Below are positions 10,978 to 22,186 of a stretch of 64,000 nt of DNA, piece by piece. The first letter of the stretch is position 1. Every line of letters begins with the position of its first letter. The position numbers were made by a program, and so were the translations under genes. The notes below the pieces were generated by a model that searched no databases, was not told the DNA's origin, and was given only the letters and a program-made list of their open reading frames with translations. The DNA is from Lasioglossum baleicum (lineage: Eukaryota; Arthropoda; Insecta; Hymenoptera; Halictidae), in assembly GCF_051020765.1 (NCBI RefSeq), contig NC_134948.1:3650501-3714500 (forward strand), written 5' to 3'.

Positions 10978-13170
10978 CGCCCTGTGCAATTTCCCCAGGC
11001 TAATCTCTCATCACGGAAAAGCCGTGTTCCAAGTTTTCACCTGATCGCGTATTACGCGAGTCCCTGCTGGAAATGGATTAGTCAAGTATTCTTTGTTTTC
11101 CTTACCACGACCGGGCCGGGCCGGTCCTGTTACACGGTTGCTGCCGGCACGCATGTAACAGATGCGTTGTTGCGCAACCCGGGAATGCCACATCCGTTGT
11201 CTGTTCGGCTTCAGGTCCAGCAGCCATTCGACCAGGATGTTTCTGACCGAAACTTTCACCCGGTTCGAGAACGTTTCTCAACGGGCGGATTACGTGTCCC
11301 CCGTGTTCGATGTACGCCACACTCGAGATATTCATCGAGTCGGTCCGGCCAATCGCGACCCTGAAAATTCACTTCTCGGTCTCGTTCTAGGACAGACCCG
11401 TCTCTTATCTACGATCTAGAGATCCGTAGAGGCTGCCAGACGGTGCAACGACAGCGAATTTCGGTTTCACCGGTCGTGTTACGCACTTTCACTTTCACCG
11501 AAACGCCGGTGGGCGGCTGGCGACGTACATGCTGCCCTTTTTGCGTCATTTTCGTGACTCACGATCACCGTTCACTTATCCCGACTCTCGTATAAATTTA
11601 TTTCTGCGAAAATTATATGTTTTTTGCAAGCTTCATTGTCTAAATGGATAATATTCCATAGAAAAATGAGTGAAACAGTTTTTCTGACAGTAGACGGCGC
11701 TGCAGTAGGTTTTCCAAGATGGAGAACGTCGAATTTCTACTCCTCTCGATTAATCAGTTATCGAAGAATTTGTCTCGGCAGATTATTAGACACATAGATA
11801 CGTTCACTCGCCGTCTACGATAAAATCAGCTGAAAATCTCCAAAAACGCAGTAATCATTTTTTGGGAGCTTGTCAAAGTTCCGAGGTGGGCGACTCGATC
11901 GCCACAGCGTCGCGTTCGAATGAATCTTTTCGCGAGAAAGTGTGCAGAGTGAACGGGAACAATAAAGGGATTTAGAAGTCATTGAAGATCAATTAAGCTG
12001 CGGTGTTCCGGGGGACGGGACGTCGTGGCCATTTTACATAATGGGCAGCGAACAGATTGCGCAATAATTATGGCGGCTAGACGCGCAAGAAGTCTCGAGA
12101 GTATTGATCGCGGGGCGGGAACAGTTTTCGAGACGCAAACGACACCGTATCTGGGTTAAAATGGAACGCTGCCGGCACCCAGCGATCTCTAGATCGCCGT
12201 CGGCGAACGATCTATAGATGGCGGCGGTGCGAACGAATCGAGAAAGTCGACAGTACAAAAATCGCGAGATGTGTCGCAAATGATCGCGTTCCTGCTCGTT
12301 CGGGCCACTTGCGATCGAGTTTCTTGGACCGGCCGTGATCCACGAAACGATCATTAACTCCGGGTATCGAGGACTCCGCTAATGCCAGGCTGAGCCACAT
12401 TTAATTTCCGATTTGGACGTGATTGGGCCGGTTCGCGTGGTAATTTGCGGCTTTTCTACGTGGGATTTCGGTCTGCTCGTCGTACAGGCCGTTTCATAGT
12501 GACCACGCTTTCGTTGGACATTAATTATTTGGAGAACCGACGTGTTATTACACCGGGGCGTAATTAGTTCTCGATACCAACGCGGTCTCGTAATCAACGA
12601 GGGACTATTATGTCGATTTTCTTCGGCTTATAGAGGACGCTTCACAATTGATGGTCCGGGCCAGTAAAGTTGCACTTCCGACTCGGATTTTCGTTTTTAT
12701 TTCGTACAAGACACATATTAAATACAATGATAAAATTCACGCAAATATTTAGAATAATTACATCTCTACAGTGAATAAATAAGGTCGGTCGCTTTTGCGA
12801 GCAACTATACACACGGTAAACTATATATACACACACACTTAGAGAGACAGAGACGAGCACGAGGAGGGGAACCAGCAGAAAAACGTCGCGAGCGAGCGTG
12901 TTAAAACGCGGACAATTGTTGTGAGACCGCAGAACGGCCATCGAGTTTCGTAATTCCCGCGCGAGAAAAATGGCCTCCGCAATCCACGCGAAATCGCGAG
13001 CCGATGACGCTGAAAGGAACGCCGCCCTAAATGGGTTCGCGGATGCGGGCTCTCGTGAGAATCGTTGCGAAATCGCGGATCGACGTGTCTCGTCCGCGTA
13101 ACGCGTGCCATTGTGACGACCCTCTACTTTCTGCGACTTAAGCCGCGTCCCCACTTCGACTCTTCAAAAG
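10978..13170. other. Intergenic stretch without recognised genes
   Basis: The sequence at about 11625-11730 (GCAAGCTTCATTG..., CAGTAGGTTTTCCA) resembles a segment at about 20285-20480, so it is probably an old dispersed repeat. The 170-codon minus frame at 12642-13154 has no family features. No RNA gene was recognised. Confidence 0.4.
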
Positions 13171-13179
13171 TCTCTCTCT

Positions 13180-14160
13180 CTCGAAAACGCTTTTATCAAA
13201 CACAAAGATATTTCTCGGAACACACACATCGTAAAATAAGCCTGCTTCGCTAGATGTTCACCCCCGGTCCCGATCGACCAGCAAGTTTCGAGGACATTAT
13301 AGAATAGAGTGAAATAAAGTGTTAAAAATTCCACACGAGGTTCAAACTTGAAACACAAGCAACCGGCAGATCCTACAGCCGAATCGAGGCATCACAGAGA
13401 TATTTCTCTGGACATACACATCGTAAAGTAAGCCTGCTTCGCTAGATGTTCACCCCCGGTCCCGATCGACCAGCAAGTTTCGAGGACATTATAGAATAGA
13501 GTGAAATAAAGTGTTAAAAATTCCACACGAGGTTCAAACTTGAAACACAAGCAACCGGCAGATCGAACAGCCGAATCGAGGCATCACAAAGATATTTCTC
13601 TGAACACAAACATCGTAAAGTAAGCGTGCTTCGCTAGATGTTCACCCCCGGTCCCGATCGACCAGCAAGTTTCGAGGACATTATAGAATAGAGTGAAATA
13701 AAGTGTTAAAAATTCCACACGAGGTTCAAACTTGAAACAGAAGCAACCGGCAGATCGAACAGCCGAATCGAGGCATCACAAAGATATTTCTCTGAACACA
13801 AACATCGTAAAGTAAGCCTGCTTCGCTAGATGTTCACCCCCGGTCCCGATCGACCAGCAAGTTTCGAGGACATTATAGAATAGAGTGAAATGAAGTGTTA
13901 AAAATTCCACACGAGGTTCAAACTTGAAACAGAAGCAACCGGCAAATCGAACAGCCGAATCGAGGCATCACAAAGATATTTCTCTGAACACAAACATCGT
14001 AAAATAAGCCTGCTTCGCTTGATGTTCACCCCCGGTCCCGATCGACCAGCAAGTTTCGAGGACATTATAGAATAGAGTGAAATAAAGTGTTAAAAATTCC
14101 ACACGAGGTTCAAACTTAAAACACAAGCAACCGGCAAATCGAACAGCCGAATCGAGGCGT
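13180..14160. repeat. Satellite-like array, 192-bp unit, about 5 copies
   Basis: GATATTTCTC recurs at 13207, 13399, 13591, 13783 and 13975, exactly 192 bp apart, and the copies differ by only a few bases. Each unit includes CTAGATGTTCACCCCCGGTC and CGAATCGAGGCATCAC. The array stops a few bases from the stop codon of pentraxin-like gene 2, so it must be the 3' UTR or lie directly beyond it. Confidence 0.93.
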
Positions 14161-14163
14161 CGT

Positions 14164-14721
14164 TTAACTGTCTTCGAAAGTCCCGCACTTGCTGCGAACG
14201 TTTTTAACGACCGCCCCGCCGAAAACGCGAACCGGCGTCCTCGTCCAGGAGATGAGCATCGATGATCCTCCAATGAAAGGACTCCCTCTGCCGATTTCGC
14301 AATGATGGTAGGTGAGTTGTACCAACTGTAGACCCAACGGCATCTTCTGCAAGCTGTGGCTATCGTGAGGTCTCATACTGTTGAGTCTGGACGTTCTAGA
14401 ACGACTTCTAGATCTTGGATAGTCGTCGATCGATCTGATGATCCTATGATATTCAAACGGAACGACCCTGTAAATAGTCCTTGCTCCATAGACGAGGCTG
14501 CGGTGCATAGGTTTCGAAGGAATCATCGAGAACGGATCCATCGGAATGTAAATCGTTTCTGGATCACCCAGACCCAGCTTCAGAGGTTCGAAGGCTGACG
14601 ATAACAGCAGGTTGAACCCCAGGACTGCTCCTTCGACTCCTTCTTCCAAGCCCTTGTCGAAGTCCGTGTACTCCTGGCCCAGCACTATGTCCCCTTTGCT
14701 CGGGATCACGTGACCGATCGA
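14164..14721 (-). CDS. Pentraxin-like gene 2, exon 4 (GQEY loop and tail)
   Basis: The exon is 558 bp including TAA and opens in phase 0 after CATTTTCAG with SIGHVIPSKGDIVLGQEY. Gene 1 splits the equivalent region over exons 4-6, so an intron was lost here or gained in gene 1. Confidence 0.84.
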   Translation of the reverse strand, partial: SIGHVIPSKGDIVLGQEYTDFDKGLEEGVEGAVLGFNLLLSSAFEPLKLGLGDPETIYIPMDPFSMIPSKPMHRSLVYGARTIYRVVPFEYHRIIRSIDDYPRSRSRSRTSRLNSMRPHDSHSLQKMPLGLQLVQLTYHHCEIGRGSPFIGGSSMLISWTRTPVRVFGGAVVKNVRSKCGTFEDS

Positions 14722-17700
14722 CTGAAAATGATCGATGGTTGTATCAAGCGGCTCTGGATTGATTACAGGAGTGGGAAGCTTTGGAAATCTTGTATAGAGC
14801 GTTCCAAAAATGGCGTTCGCAGCAAAATTTTAATTAGGATGACGGAATCAAGCAGCTCTGGATTGTTTAGATCAGTGTATTCAATAGATATCCGGTAAAA
14901 ATAATTTTATAATTGATTACACGAGTGGGAAGCTTTGGAAATCTTGTATAGAGCGTTCCAAAAATGGCGTTCTCAGCAAAATTTTAATTAGGATGACGGA
15001 ATCAAGCAGCTCTGGATTGTTTAGATCAGTGTATTCAATAGATATCCGGTAAAAATAATTTTATAATTGATTACACGAGTGGGAAGCTTCGGAAATCTTG
15101 TATAGAGCGTTCCAAAAACGGCGTTCTCAGCAAAATTTTAATTAGGATGACGGAATCAAGCAGCTCTGGATTGTTTAGATCAGTGTATTCAATAGATATC
15201 CGGTAAAAATAATTTTATAATTGATTACACGAGTGGGAAGCTTTGGAAATCTTGTATAGAGCGTTCCAAAAATGGCGTTCTCAGCAAAATTTTAATTAGG
15301 ATGACGGAATCAAGCAGCTGTGGATCGTTTAGATCAGTGTATTCAATAGATATCCGGTAAAAATAATTTTATAATTGATTACACGAGTGGGAAGCTTTGG
15401 AAATCTTGTATAGAGCGTTCCAAAAATGGCGTTCGCAGCAAAATTTTAATTAGGATCACGGAATCAAGCAGCTCTGGATTGTTTAGATCAGTGTATTCAC
15501 TAGATATCCGGTAAAAATAATTTTATAATTGATTACACGAGTGGGAAGCTTTGGAAATCTTGTACAGAGCGTTCCAAAAATGGCGTTCTCAGCAAAATTT
15601 TAATTAGTATGACGGAATCAAGCAGCTGTGGATCGTTTAGATCAGTGTATTCAATAGATATCCGGTAAAAATAATTTTATAATTGATTACACGAGTGGGA
15701 AGCTTTGGAAATCTTGTACAGAGCGTTCCAGAAATGGCGTTCGCAGCAAAATTTTGATGAAGATGGCGGAAAGAATGAAAGTGGGGAGATGTAGGCGTGG
15801 GTCGCCTTTGACTCGGCCGTCGGTGGACCGAGAGAAAATAGATTCTCAGATCGGGGATGGGATAAAGCGATCTTAAAGCACGTTTCACGGTGGTTTCCCA
15901 ATCTTCGACGGGGATCTAGGATGCTTACGGACCTCCTCGGAGCGACCTTGAACCCAGAGCGCTCCGTTCACCCACAAAGCGTAACGACCGGCCTGATTCT
16001 CCCAGCTCTGGCACAGATGGTACCAGCGGTTCTCGTGAATGTCGGTCGGCGTCGCAAACACCTTCTTCCCGGCGATCTCTAGGTGAACGCTGCGTCCGCG
16101 TGAAGAGACCCACGCCCGAACCAATCGATCCTTTTCATTCTCTGTTAAACAAAATATGTATATATCAGGACCCGTAAAGATTCCACGTGACGCCTGACCG
16201 GCAAAAAAAGCAATTTAAATATAAAAACGATGGAACGTGGTGCACCGCCCAAACGGTGGCGCCGATTTTCACAGAAAAAAATTGCATCGTTTATCGATAC
16301 ACGACTGAAAATTAATAAAAGCCTTCCGCAAGAGGGAGGGGGCTGATGTTCCAATGAGAAAAAAGTCCAATAAAGAAGTTGTCGGGGTTCGGCGAACCCG
16401 GCCCGAAAAGTAGGCGAATGAAATTCCGACGAGATTGCATCCCGGCGAGTTTCCGTTTTGCGGAAAATCGGATCCGGCTTTTTTCCTCCCCCTGTTACTC
16501 ACTCGAGTAGGAGAAGATGGAATGGGGGTGAGTGAGGTCGACGGACTTGAGCCACAGGCAGAACGTGAACTCAGTCAGCTCCGGCACTGGTAATTCCCAT
16601 CTGAGGAACTGGAATCACACCGTTTTAGGTTAACGATCCGGTTTTGTCAATCTCGTAACCTACATCTTAGGGCGTTATGTAGCAATTTTTGCAAGCGAGG
16701 CAACCGTACTTCTTGCTAAAAACAAGCACACGGCATTGCACTGCGCACATTGTACTCTAGTTTACTTATAACAAAGTAAAATATGCAGAGTTAAATATTT
16801 TACATAAAATTTTACATAAAATATTTACTTCACTTATAAATATTTACTTTATTTAACTTATAACAAAGTAAGATATGCAGAGTAAAATATTTTACATAAA
16901 ATATTTTCCATAAAATAAATATTTTACATGAAATATTTTATATAAATTTATGGAAAATATTTTACATAAAATTTTACATAAAATTGTATATAAAATTGTA
17001 CATAAATTATTTTACATAAAATATTTTTCATAAAAGAAATATTTTACATGAAATATTTTATATAAATTTATGTAAAATATTTTACATAAAATTTTACATA
17101 AAATTGTATATAAAATTGTACATAAATTATTTTACATAAAATATTTTTAGGTAAAATGTAAAACAGTTTAAGTAGTTAACTTTAGCATTAAAGTACACAC
17201 ATGAACCTCTAGAATAATCTTCTTTGTTTCTTATATTCGCACAAAATATTCTAAAATGCGACATGTCATTTGTGTATTTTATCTCGTTGTGAAACTAGAA
17301 TATAAAAATGTATTCCTACGCTGCTGGACAGCGTGCCAAAAAATTTTGTTACGTTCTAGTTTTCTTGGACATTAAATGCCATTAACTTCAGCCTTGTATG
17401 GCGCATAGTTTCCTTCGAAAGAATTCGTTAACTAGCCCCGATTTGCAGAATTGACAGAGGCTGTCGAAATTGGCAGTCGATTCATTGCCACCACAAAATA
17501 TTCTAAAATCTGACATGACATTTGTGTATTTTATCTCATTGTGAAACTAGAATATAAAAATGTATTCCTACGCTGCTGGACAGTGTGCCAAAAAATTTGT
17601 TACATTCTAGTTTCCTTGGACATTAAATCCCATTAACTTCAGCCTTGTATGGCGCATAGTTTCCTTCGAAAGAATTCGTTAACTAGCCCCGATTTGCGGA

Positions 17701-18477
17701 ATTGACAGAGGCTGTCGAAATTGACAGTCGATTCATTGCCACCGGTTTTTCCATTGGCGGAGAGAAGGCGGCGACGTAACAGGCGGGAAACTAGATCAGG
17801 GGCATCGCGTGCGAGCGATCGCTTTCTAAGCTTTCTTCGGACGCCGGCGAATTTCGTAACTCAAATGGTCCCCGGTTGCAAATTCGGAAAATCTCGCGCA
17901 ACACATTGTTTCTCCTTCAATCTTCTTCAGTTCTGTAAATTTGTTAAAATTCAGCAAAATGTCATCGAACTGCAACATGAATTTTGAAATGTTGCTAGGA
18001 CGCAATTCTTTATTTTTCAAAAAGTATAGCCCACTTCTAGCAAAATTTCCATAAATCAATATACACTGAAATGTTTCACCGCCAGACCGTGAGATGTACT
18101 CAGAATATTATCAAATGCACGCTTAGTAAATACCAAAGATTTCTCCTAAAAATTTCTCTAAGTACCTGCATAAATGTATAACAAATGAGACCACTCGCTG
18201 ACGCAAAAATTCCAAATCACACTTATACAACTAGAAAATGCACACTTCACTGCCATAAAGACAGCACCTTGAAAAAATTCTGGAAAGCTCTGTCAAAAAG
18301 AATTTCTCTATGTAAGGGTAGTTCTCTGACCTGTATGTATCCCTTCTGAGTGAGTTCGACCTTGTGCATAGGGGTTGTATGGCTTCCAAGCTGTGCGTGG
18401 TTGAAGATGGAGTTACCCTCAACTATCAGAAAGAAAATCATGCAGCCTCGTAGTATAATCCCGGCTGAACCACCCAT
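14164..18477 (-). CDS. Secreted pentraxin/LamG-like protein, gene 2
   Basis: Coding exons, in order of translation, are 18477-18331, 16608-16503, 16141-15933 and 14721-14164. They sum to 1020 bp, or 339 residues plus TAA. An in-frame stop lies just upstream of the ATG at 18477. The first residues (IILRGCMIFFLIVEG) form a signal peptide. The pentraxin-like region at about residues 50-200 shows FTFCLW (Cys66), RWYHLCQSW (Cys128) and GHVIPSKGDIVLGQEY, matching the conserved disulfide pair, the HxCxSW core and the calcium-loop motif of pentraxins. The tail, about residues 200-339, contains an RSRSRSRTSR stretch and no known domain. Exon phases 0/1/0 and the 106-bp second exon match gene 1, which shows tandem duplication. 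The ligand and function are unknown. One satellite lies in its last intron and another abuts its stop. Confidence 0.83.
14745..15770. repeat. Satellite-like array, 154-bp unit, about 7 copies
   Basis: GAGTGGGAAGCTT recurs at 14769, 14923, 15077, 15231, 15385, 15539 and 15693, exactly 154 bp apart. The units include GATATCCGGTAAAAATAATT and AGCGTTCCAAAAATGGCG. Copies differ at scattered sites such as CTCTGGATT versus CTGTGGATC, alternating along the array. The array fills most of the last intron of pentraxin-like gene 2. Confidence 0.94.
15933..16141 (-). CDS. Pentraxin-like gene 2, exon 3 (HLCQSW core)
   Basis: The exon is 209 bp and runs from phase 1 to phase 0. It encodes NEKDRLVRAWVSSRGRS and RWYHLCQSWENQAGRYALWV. 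The acceptor is TTTAACAG. The donor AG|GTCCGT was chosen over a nearby GTAAGC because it keeps phase and ends exactly where gene 1 exon 3 ends in alignment. Confidence 0.8.
16142..16502 (-). other. Intron 2 of pentraxin-like gene 2
   Basis: A 361-bp GT-AG intron of unique-looking sequence. Nothing else was recognised in it. Confidence 0.5.
16503..16608 (-). CDS. Pentraxin-like gene 2, exon 2 (first domain cysteine)
   Basis: The exon is 106 bp, runs from phase 0 to phase 1, and encodes LPVPELTEFTFCLWLKSVDL. The acceptor is GATTCCAG and the donor GTGAGT. Its length and phases are identical to exon 2 of gene 1. Confidence 0.85.
16760..17160. repeat. AT-rich tandem repeat, about 120-bp higher unit
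   Basis: TTTTACATAAAAT-type words repeat throughout. The 120-bp block starting ATTTTACATGAAATATTTTA at 16921 recurs at 17041. The tract lies in intron 1 of pentraxin-like gene 2. Confidence 0.8.
17240..17743. repeat. Direct tandem duplication, 252-bp unit
   Basis: CACAAAATATTCTAAAAT begins the units at 17240 and 17492. They stay more than 95% alike by eye through CCGATTTGC(A/G)GAATTGACAG and GTCGATTCATTGCCAC, which points to recent duplication. It lies in intron 1 of pentraxin-like gene 2. Confidence 0.9.
17744..18330. other. Remaining intron 1 of pentraxin-like gene 2
   Basis: This is unique-looking AT-rich sequence. The short frames are not coding-like. Nothing else was recognised. Confidence 0.4.
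18331..18477 (-). CDS. Pentraxin-like gene 2, exon 1 (signal peptide)
   Basis: The exon has 49 codons and ends in phase 0 at a GTCAGA donor after KVELTQKGYIQ. The ATG is the first after the in-frame TGA. A further ATG twelve codons on would still leave part of the hydrophobic stretch. Confidence 0.78.
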
Positions 18478-19047
18478 CTCTGCCACAGATCATCCCCTGG
18501 TCGGTCGTTTAGCGTGGAGTTTCCTTCGCCATCCAAAATATTAAGACATGCCAGGTGCAGAAAGTGTTTATCAGGAGTCGTCACGGTTCCATTCTAGTCA
18601 ACGATCAACCGGCGAAGCTGAAGAGGTCCGATGACTGAGCGGCGAACACTCGGCGCGAGTACACAATACTAAACAGGGCCAGTCGGTTCGGCCTCGCGAT
18701 CACGGGCGGCTCGGTTGGAGGGGCAGGTGGATTGGAGAACCGAACCGAACCGGTCGTTTAACCCGAGACTCCGTTTCGCGTGGAGGAAGTTCCGCGTCTT
18801 CGCTCATCCCTTGACACTCGAAACGATTTTCACGCTTCACAGCGCGAAGGCAAACGTTGCGTATCGCCACACGAACTACCGGCAGAATAAAAAAATAAAT
18901 CGAAAACATGTTTTACAGCCTTTCCGTTCGATCGTTGAACTTCCAACTCGATTTGCTGAAAAACTAGATCGCACAGTGAGCCAGATCGACGCGCTAGCTG
19001 TTCACGCCCATTTCACCATTATTTCAAAACATAAAGACCACTTTTAA

Positions 19048-19919
19048 GGGGCTAGTATAGGCTAGATTTGTAACTAGAAAATACCTAGAATATTACTAGA
19101 AAAGGGGGTCGAAAAATGGGTTTCGTACTGAACGTTGTTTGACCTTATTAGAACAAATTGTGGGCTGTGTGAGGGCTCATTCGAAAGAGGAAGGTTAGAC
19201 GCAGCGTGCTTTTCTCACGAGGTTAACGAGATTATGTTAATAACTAATAATATGAGGGCCCAAAGTAGAGAAAAAATCTAGGAAAAAATCCCGCAGATTT
19301 CAATGCATTTTCTGTCTCTAGAAGCCTTTTTTGACATATGAGATGAGAAAAGCGCGCTGCGTTGAACCTTCCTCTTTGGAATGAGCCCTCACCCAGCTCA
19401 AAATATGCTCGTATAAGGTCAAACAACGTTTAGTTCCGAACCCATTTTTAATAGTAAGATTCTAGTTATTTGCTAGATATTTGCTATTTACTAGAATCTT
19501 ACTAGAAAAATGGGTCGAAACATGGATCTGCGCCCAGACGTTGTTTGACCCTATTAGAACAAATTGTGGGCTGGATGAGGGCTCATTCTAAAGAGGAAGG
19601 TTCAACGCAGCGCGCTTTTCTCATCTCATAAGTCAAAAAAGTCTTTCAGAGACAGAAAATGCATTGAAATCTGCGCGTTTTTTTCCTAGATTTTTTCTCT
19701 ACTTTGGGCCATCATATTATTAGATATAAACATAATCTCGTTAACCTCGGGAGAAAAGCGCGCTGCGTCTAACCTTCCTCTTTCGAATGAGCCCTCACAC
19801 AGCCCACAATTTGTTCTAATAAGGTCAAACAACGTCTGGGCGCAAACCCATGTTTCAACCCCTTTTTCTAGTAAGATTCTAGGTATTTTCTAGTTACAAA
19901 TAGAGCCTATACTAGCCCC
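19048..19919. mobile_element. TTAA foldback element, copy A (872 bp)
   Basis: TTAA is at 19044-19047 on the left and TTAC at 19920-19923 on the right. The ends are GGGGCTAGTATAGGCT and AGCCTATACTAGCCCC. The whole element is a palindrome around TTATTTGCTAGATATTTGC near 19470, and each arm is itself inverted around the GAGGGCCCAAAGTAGAG segment. TTAA targets are the hallmark of piggyBac-type transposition. No transposase is encoded, so this is a non-autonomous foldback MITE. Confidence 0.85.
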
Positions 19920-19934
19920 TTACATACCCCTTAA

Positions 19935-20276
19935 GGGGCTAGTATAGGCTCTATTTGTAACTAGAAAATACCTAGAATCTTACTAGAAAAAGGGGTTGAA
20001 ACATGGGTTTGCGCGCTGTCGGTTTTCGTCCTTATTTCAGAAAATTTTGGGCTGAGTGAGGGCTTATTCTAAAGAGGAAGGTTAGACGCACTGCGCCCTG
20101 GTCACGAGGTTAACGAGATTATGTTTATAAGTAATAGTATGAGGGCCCAAAGTAGAGAAAAAATCTAGGAAAAAATCCCGCAGATTTCAATGCATTTTTC
20201 TGTCTCCAAAAGACTTTTTGACTGCTATGATGACCAGGGCGCAGTGCGTTGAACCTTCCTCTTCAGAATGAGCCAA
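19935..20276. mobile_element. TTAA foldback element, truncated half copy
   Basis: It starts after TTAA at 19931-19934 with GGGGCTAGTATAGGCT, only 11 bp from the end of copy A. It carries the CTGTCGGTTTTCGTCC variant and breaks off at AGAATGAGCC before the centre is reached. Confidence 0.8.
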
Positions 20277-20284
20277 AAAAAATT

Positions 20285-20650
20285 GGGCACTTAATCTTCA
20301 GTAGGTTTTCCAGGACATCGTTATGAAGAAAAGGAATTTTTTCGGTGATAAATCGTATCTGAAAAGGTTTGATCTTTGAACGCTTATTGTAACGAGATTT
20401 TTCAATAACTCTAATTACTATTAAACATTCCCATCAAAGATACACATTTCTTACAAGCTTCATTGCTCAATAGAATCTCTGAATTAAACGATGAAATCCT
20501 TTTCTTAAAAAAAAAAACGATCGGACCGTTGCGCTGAAAACTTTAAAAAATTTATTATCTAATTACTATTATCGTTTTCGAATGTAATGGACATTTAAGA
20601 AACATAGTACATTCGTTAAAAATCGATGAGGACTTTGATTTTTTAGCTGA
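20285..20650. repeat. Dispersed repeat fragment
   Basis: CGATCGGACCGTTGCGCTGA followed by TTTAAAAAATTTATTATC resembles the inverted arms at 56807-56978. The part before it resembles 11625-11730. It is probably internal sequence of the host element that spans this region. Confidence 0.5.
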
Positions 20651-20684
20651 TGAACAGCTAGCGCGTCGATCTGGTCCACTGTGC

Positions 20685-22023
20685 ATCGCCCCGCAAAAGT
20701 TTCTTATACGTTTTCGACTCGGTTTTTCATGTAGATAATGCTAACGGAGCCTGTTTTCCTTTATCTCATTGTTCACTCTTCGATAATTCCCGTTTTTGCA
20801 GCTCGTGTATCTGGCGAAAAGAAGTGACTCAGTTTTTCATCCGAGATCGAATTCTCTAGACGAGGAAAAGAACAGCGAGAGCGCAATTACGATCGGGGCG
20901 GATTGCATAATGGACGTGGATTACGTGGATTCGAGTCGTGGACGCGAACGTTAGATAATAACGAGGTGTTGGACGAAACCGATTCCAAATTAGTAATAAA
21001 CAGAAACGCGTGCTCGCTGACAGGCTCCGCTTTCGAAATCTCGAAAGTCTTAATGCGATGAATACCCGGGAATCGTAGGGAATGACGGGGCGAGCAAGGA
21101 TTTATGGGCTGTAAAATGGCGGACGCGGAGAGACACGGTTCACCGCGGGGACGAAACTGCGGACCATTCGCGACCCGTATCGTTTTCATTGCCAACCGGC
21201 GCGCATCTTTTCCCTTTCTCGCGGCGCGGTTTCTCCGCGAGCGCGCACGCAACATGGAAATTCCGTTTCTATGTAAATTAAAACTCTTCTAATTGGCTTC
21301 GAAAAGAGTCCGACGCGCGCGCTAATCAAACAACCGCGCCGACATTCGTTTTACCAGTTCTCCGCCTCGTAATTCCGTTGAAAAAGTGGAATTTATTTTC
21401 GAAGTGAAATTCATAATGACAGCAATAAACCACTTCGTAGAAAAATAACAATTTTTTCAAGGAATTGCCTGTCAGGATCAAGAACGATGGAGAAAGTGAC
21501 ACAATCCCGTTTCATCGAATGACTGATATATCGATATCTAAGTGCGCGATAAACGCGTCGATTTTATCAAACGAGTATACACGAGTCGTTGTTTACAGAC
21601 GAAGCGTTTAGATCACGCACTTTCTTCCCATAATCGTCGATTTCCATCGATGCGCCGTTGTGCAATTCTGTAAATTCATTTTCGGTATCTTCCTGCATTT
21701 TCGCGTCGATCGTATATCTCGATAGCAGTCCGTATTTGTTCGAATTATAATGGCTCAGGGGAAAGCTTTGTCAATATTTCACGCTCGAGAAACTTTTTAG
21801 GTTCCTCGTGTTTTTTTTTTAATAATTTTTCAGACGTTCCTCGGAAACGTTGGTCAACGTAAAAAGTTCCCTAACATGATGGGTCAGATTTTGTTTCAGA
21901 ATTCTTCGTTATGAAATTTAATGGGGAAAATCGGCGCGAAACTAGTTTTTCAATTCGACCCTTCAACTAGGGTTGCTGGTGACGTGCGTAACCGCTTGAA
22001 GGAAAAATCGATTTCTGTTCCAG
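20685..22023. other. Sequence upstream of the first recognised CG32809-like exon
   Basis: This is unique-looking sequence, GC-rich at 21060-21260. It could hold 5' exons or a promoter of the plus-strand gene, but no exon with a matching phase was identified. Confidence 0.35.
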
Positions 22024-22186
22024 ACGGCGAAGAATTCGACATCCGGCAGCAGCGGCTACTACGTCGGCGGAAGCAGCACGTTGCCGCGAGGCGGTCAGAT
22101 GATGAGGGCGTACAGTCCGGCGGCGTCGTCTGTTGTGGGCGGTTCGACCGCGCTGCCCACGCAACCGAAAACTCTGACCACGCCAG
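22024..22186 (+). CDS. CG32809: CG32809-like, first recognised exon
   Basis: Starts in phase 0 after TGTTCCAG and ends in phase 1 before GTACGC. It encodes STSGSSGYYVGGSSTLPRGG and an Ala/Ser/Thr-rich stretch. The phase-0 start requires an upstream coding exon, which was not found. Confidence 0.78.

Larger units (their letters stand above)
18971..20684. mobile_element. Candidate host element with 34-bp terminal inverted repeats
   Basis: GCACAGTGAGCCAGATCGAC, continuing GCGCTAGCTGTTCA, at 18971-19004 is inverted at 20651-20684 with only two mismatches. ATC flanks both ends and may be a short target duplication. The two TTAA foldbacks at 19048-20276 appear to be later insertions in it. No transposase frame survives. 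The superfamily is unknown. Confidence 0.55.

Noticed and set aside
12642..13154. 170-codon minus frame with a hydrophobic stretch
   Set aside because: The hydrophobic part is a CA/TG-rich tract (TATATACACACAC); no known family.
13180..14160. Regularly spaced repeats considered as a CRISPR array
   Set aside because: Units are contiguous 192-bp satellites without unique spacers, in an animal genome.
15921..15932. GTAAGC donor three to four bases downstream of the chosen end of pentraxin-like gene 2 exon 3
   Set aside because: It looks stronger, but would shift the frame into exon 4 and break alignment with gene 1.
19244..19426. 60-codon frame with a near-identical partner at 23835-24017, apparently conserved
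   Set aside because: Both are the same part of the foldback repeat read through its arms; similarity comes from DNA repetition, not protein conservation.
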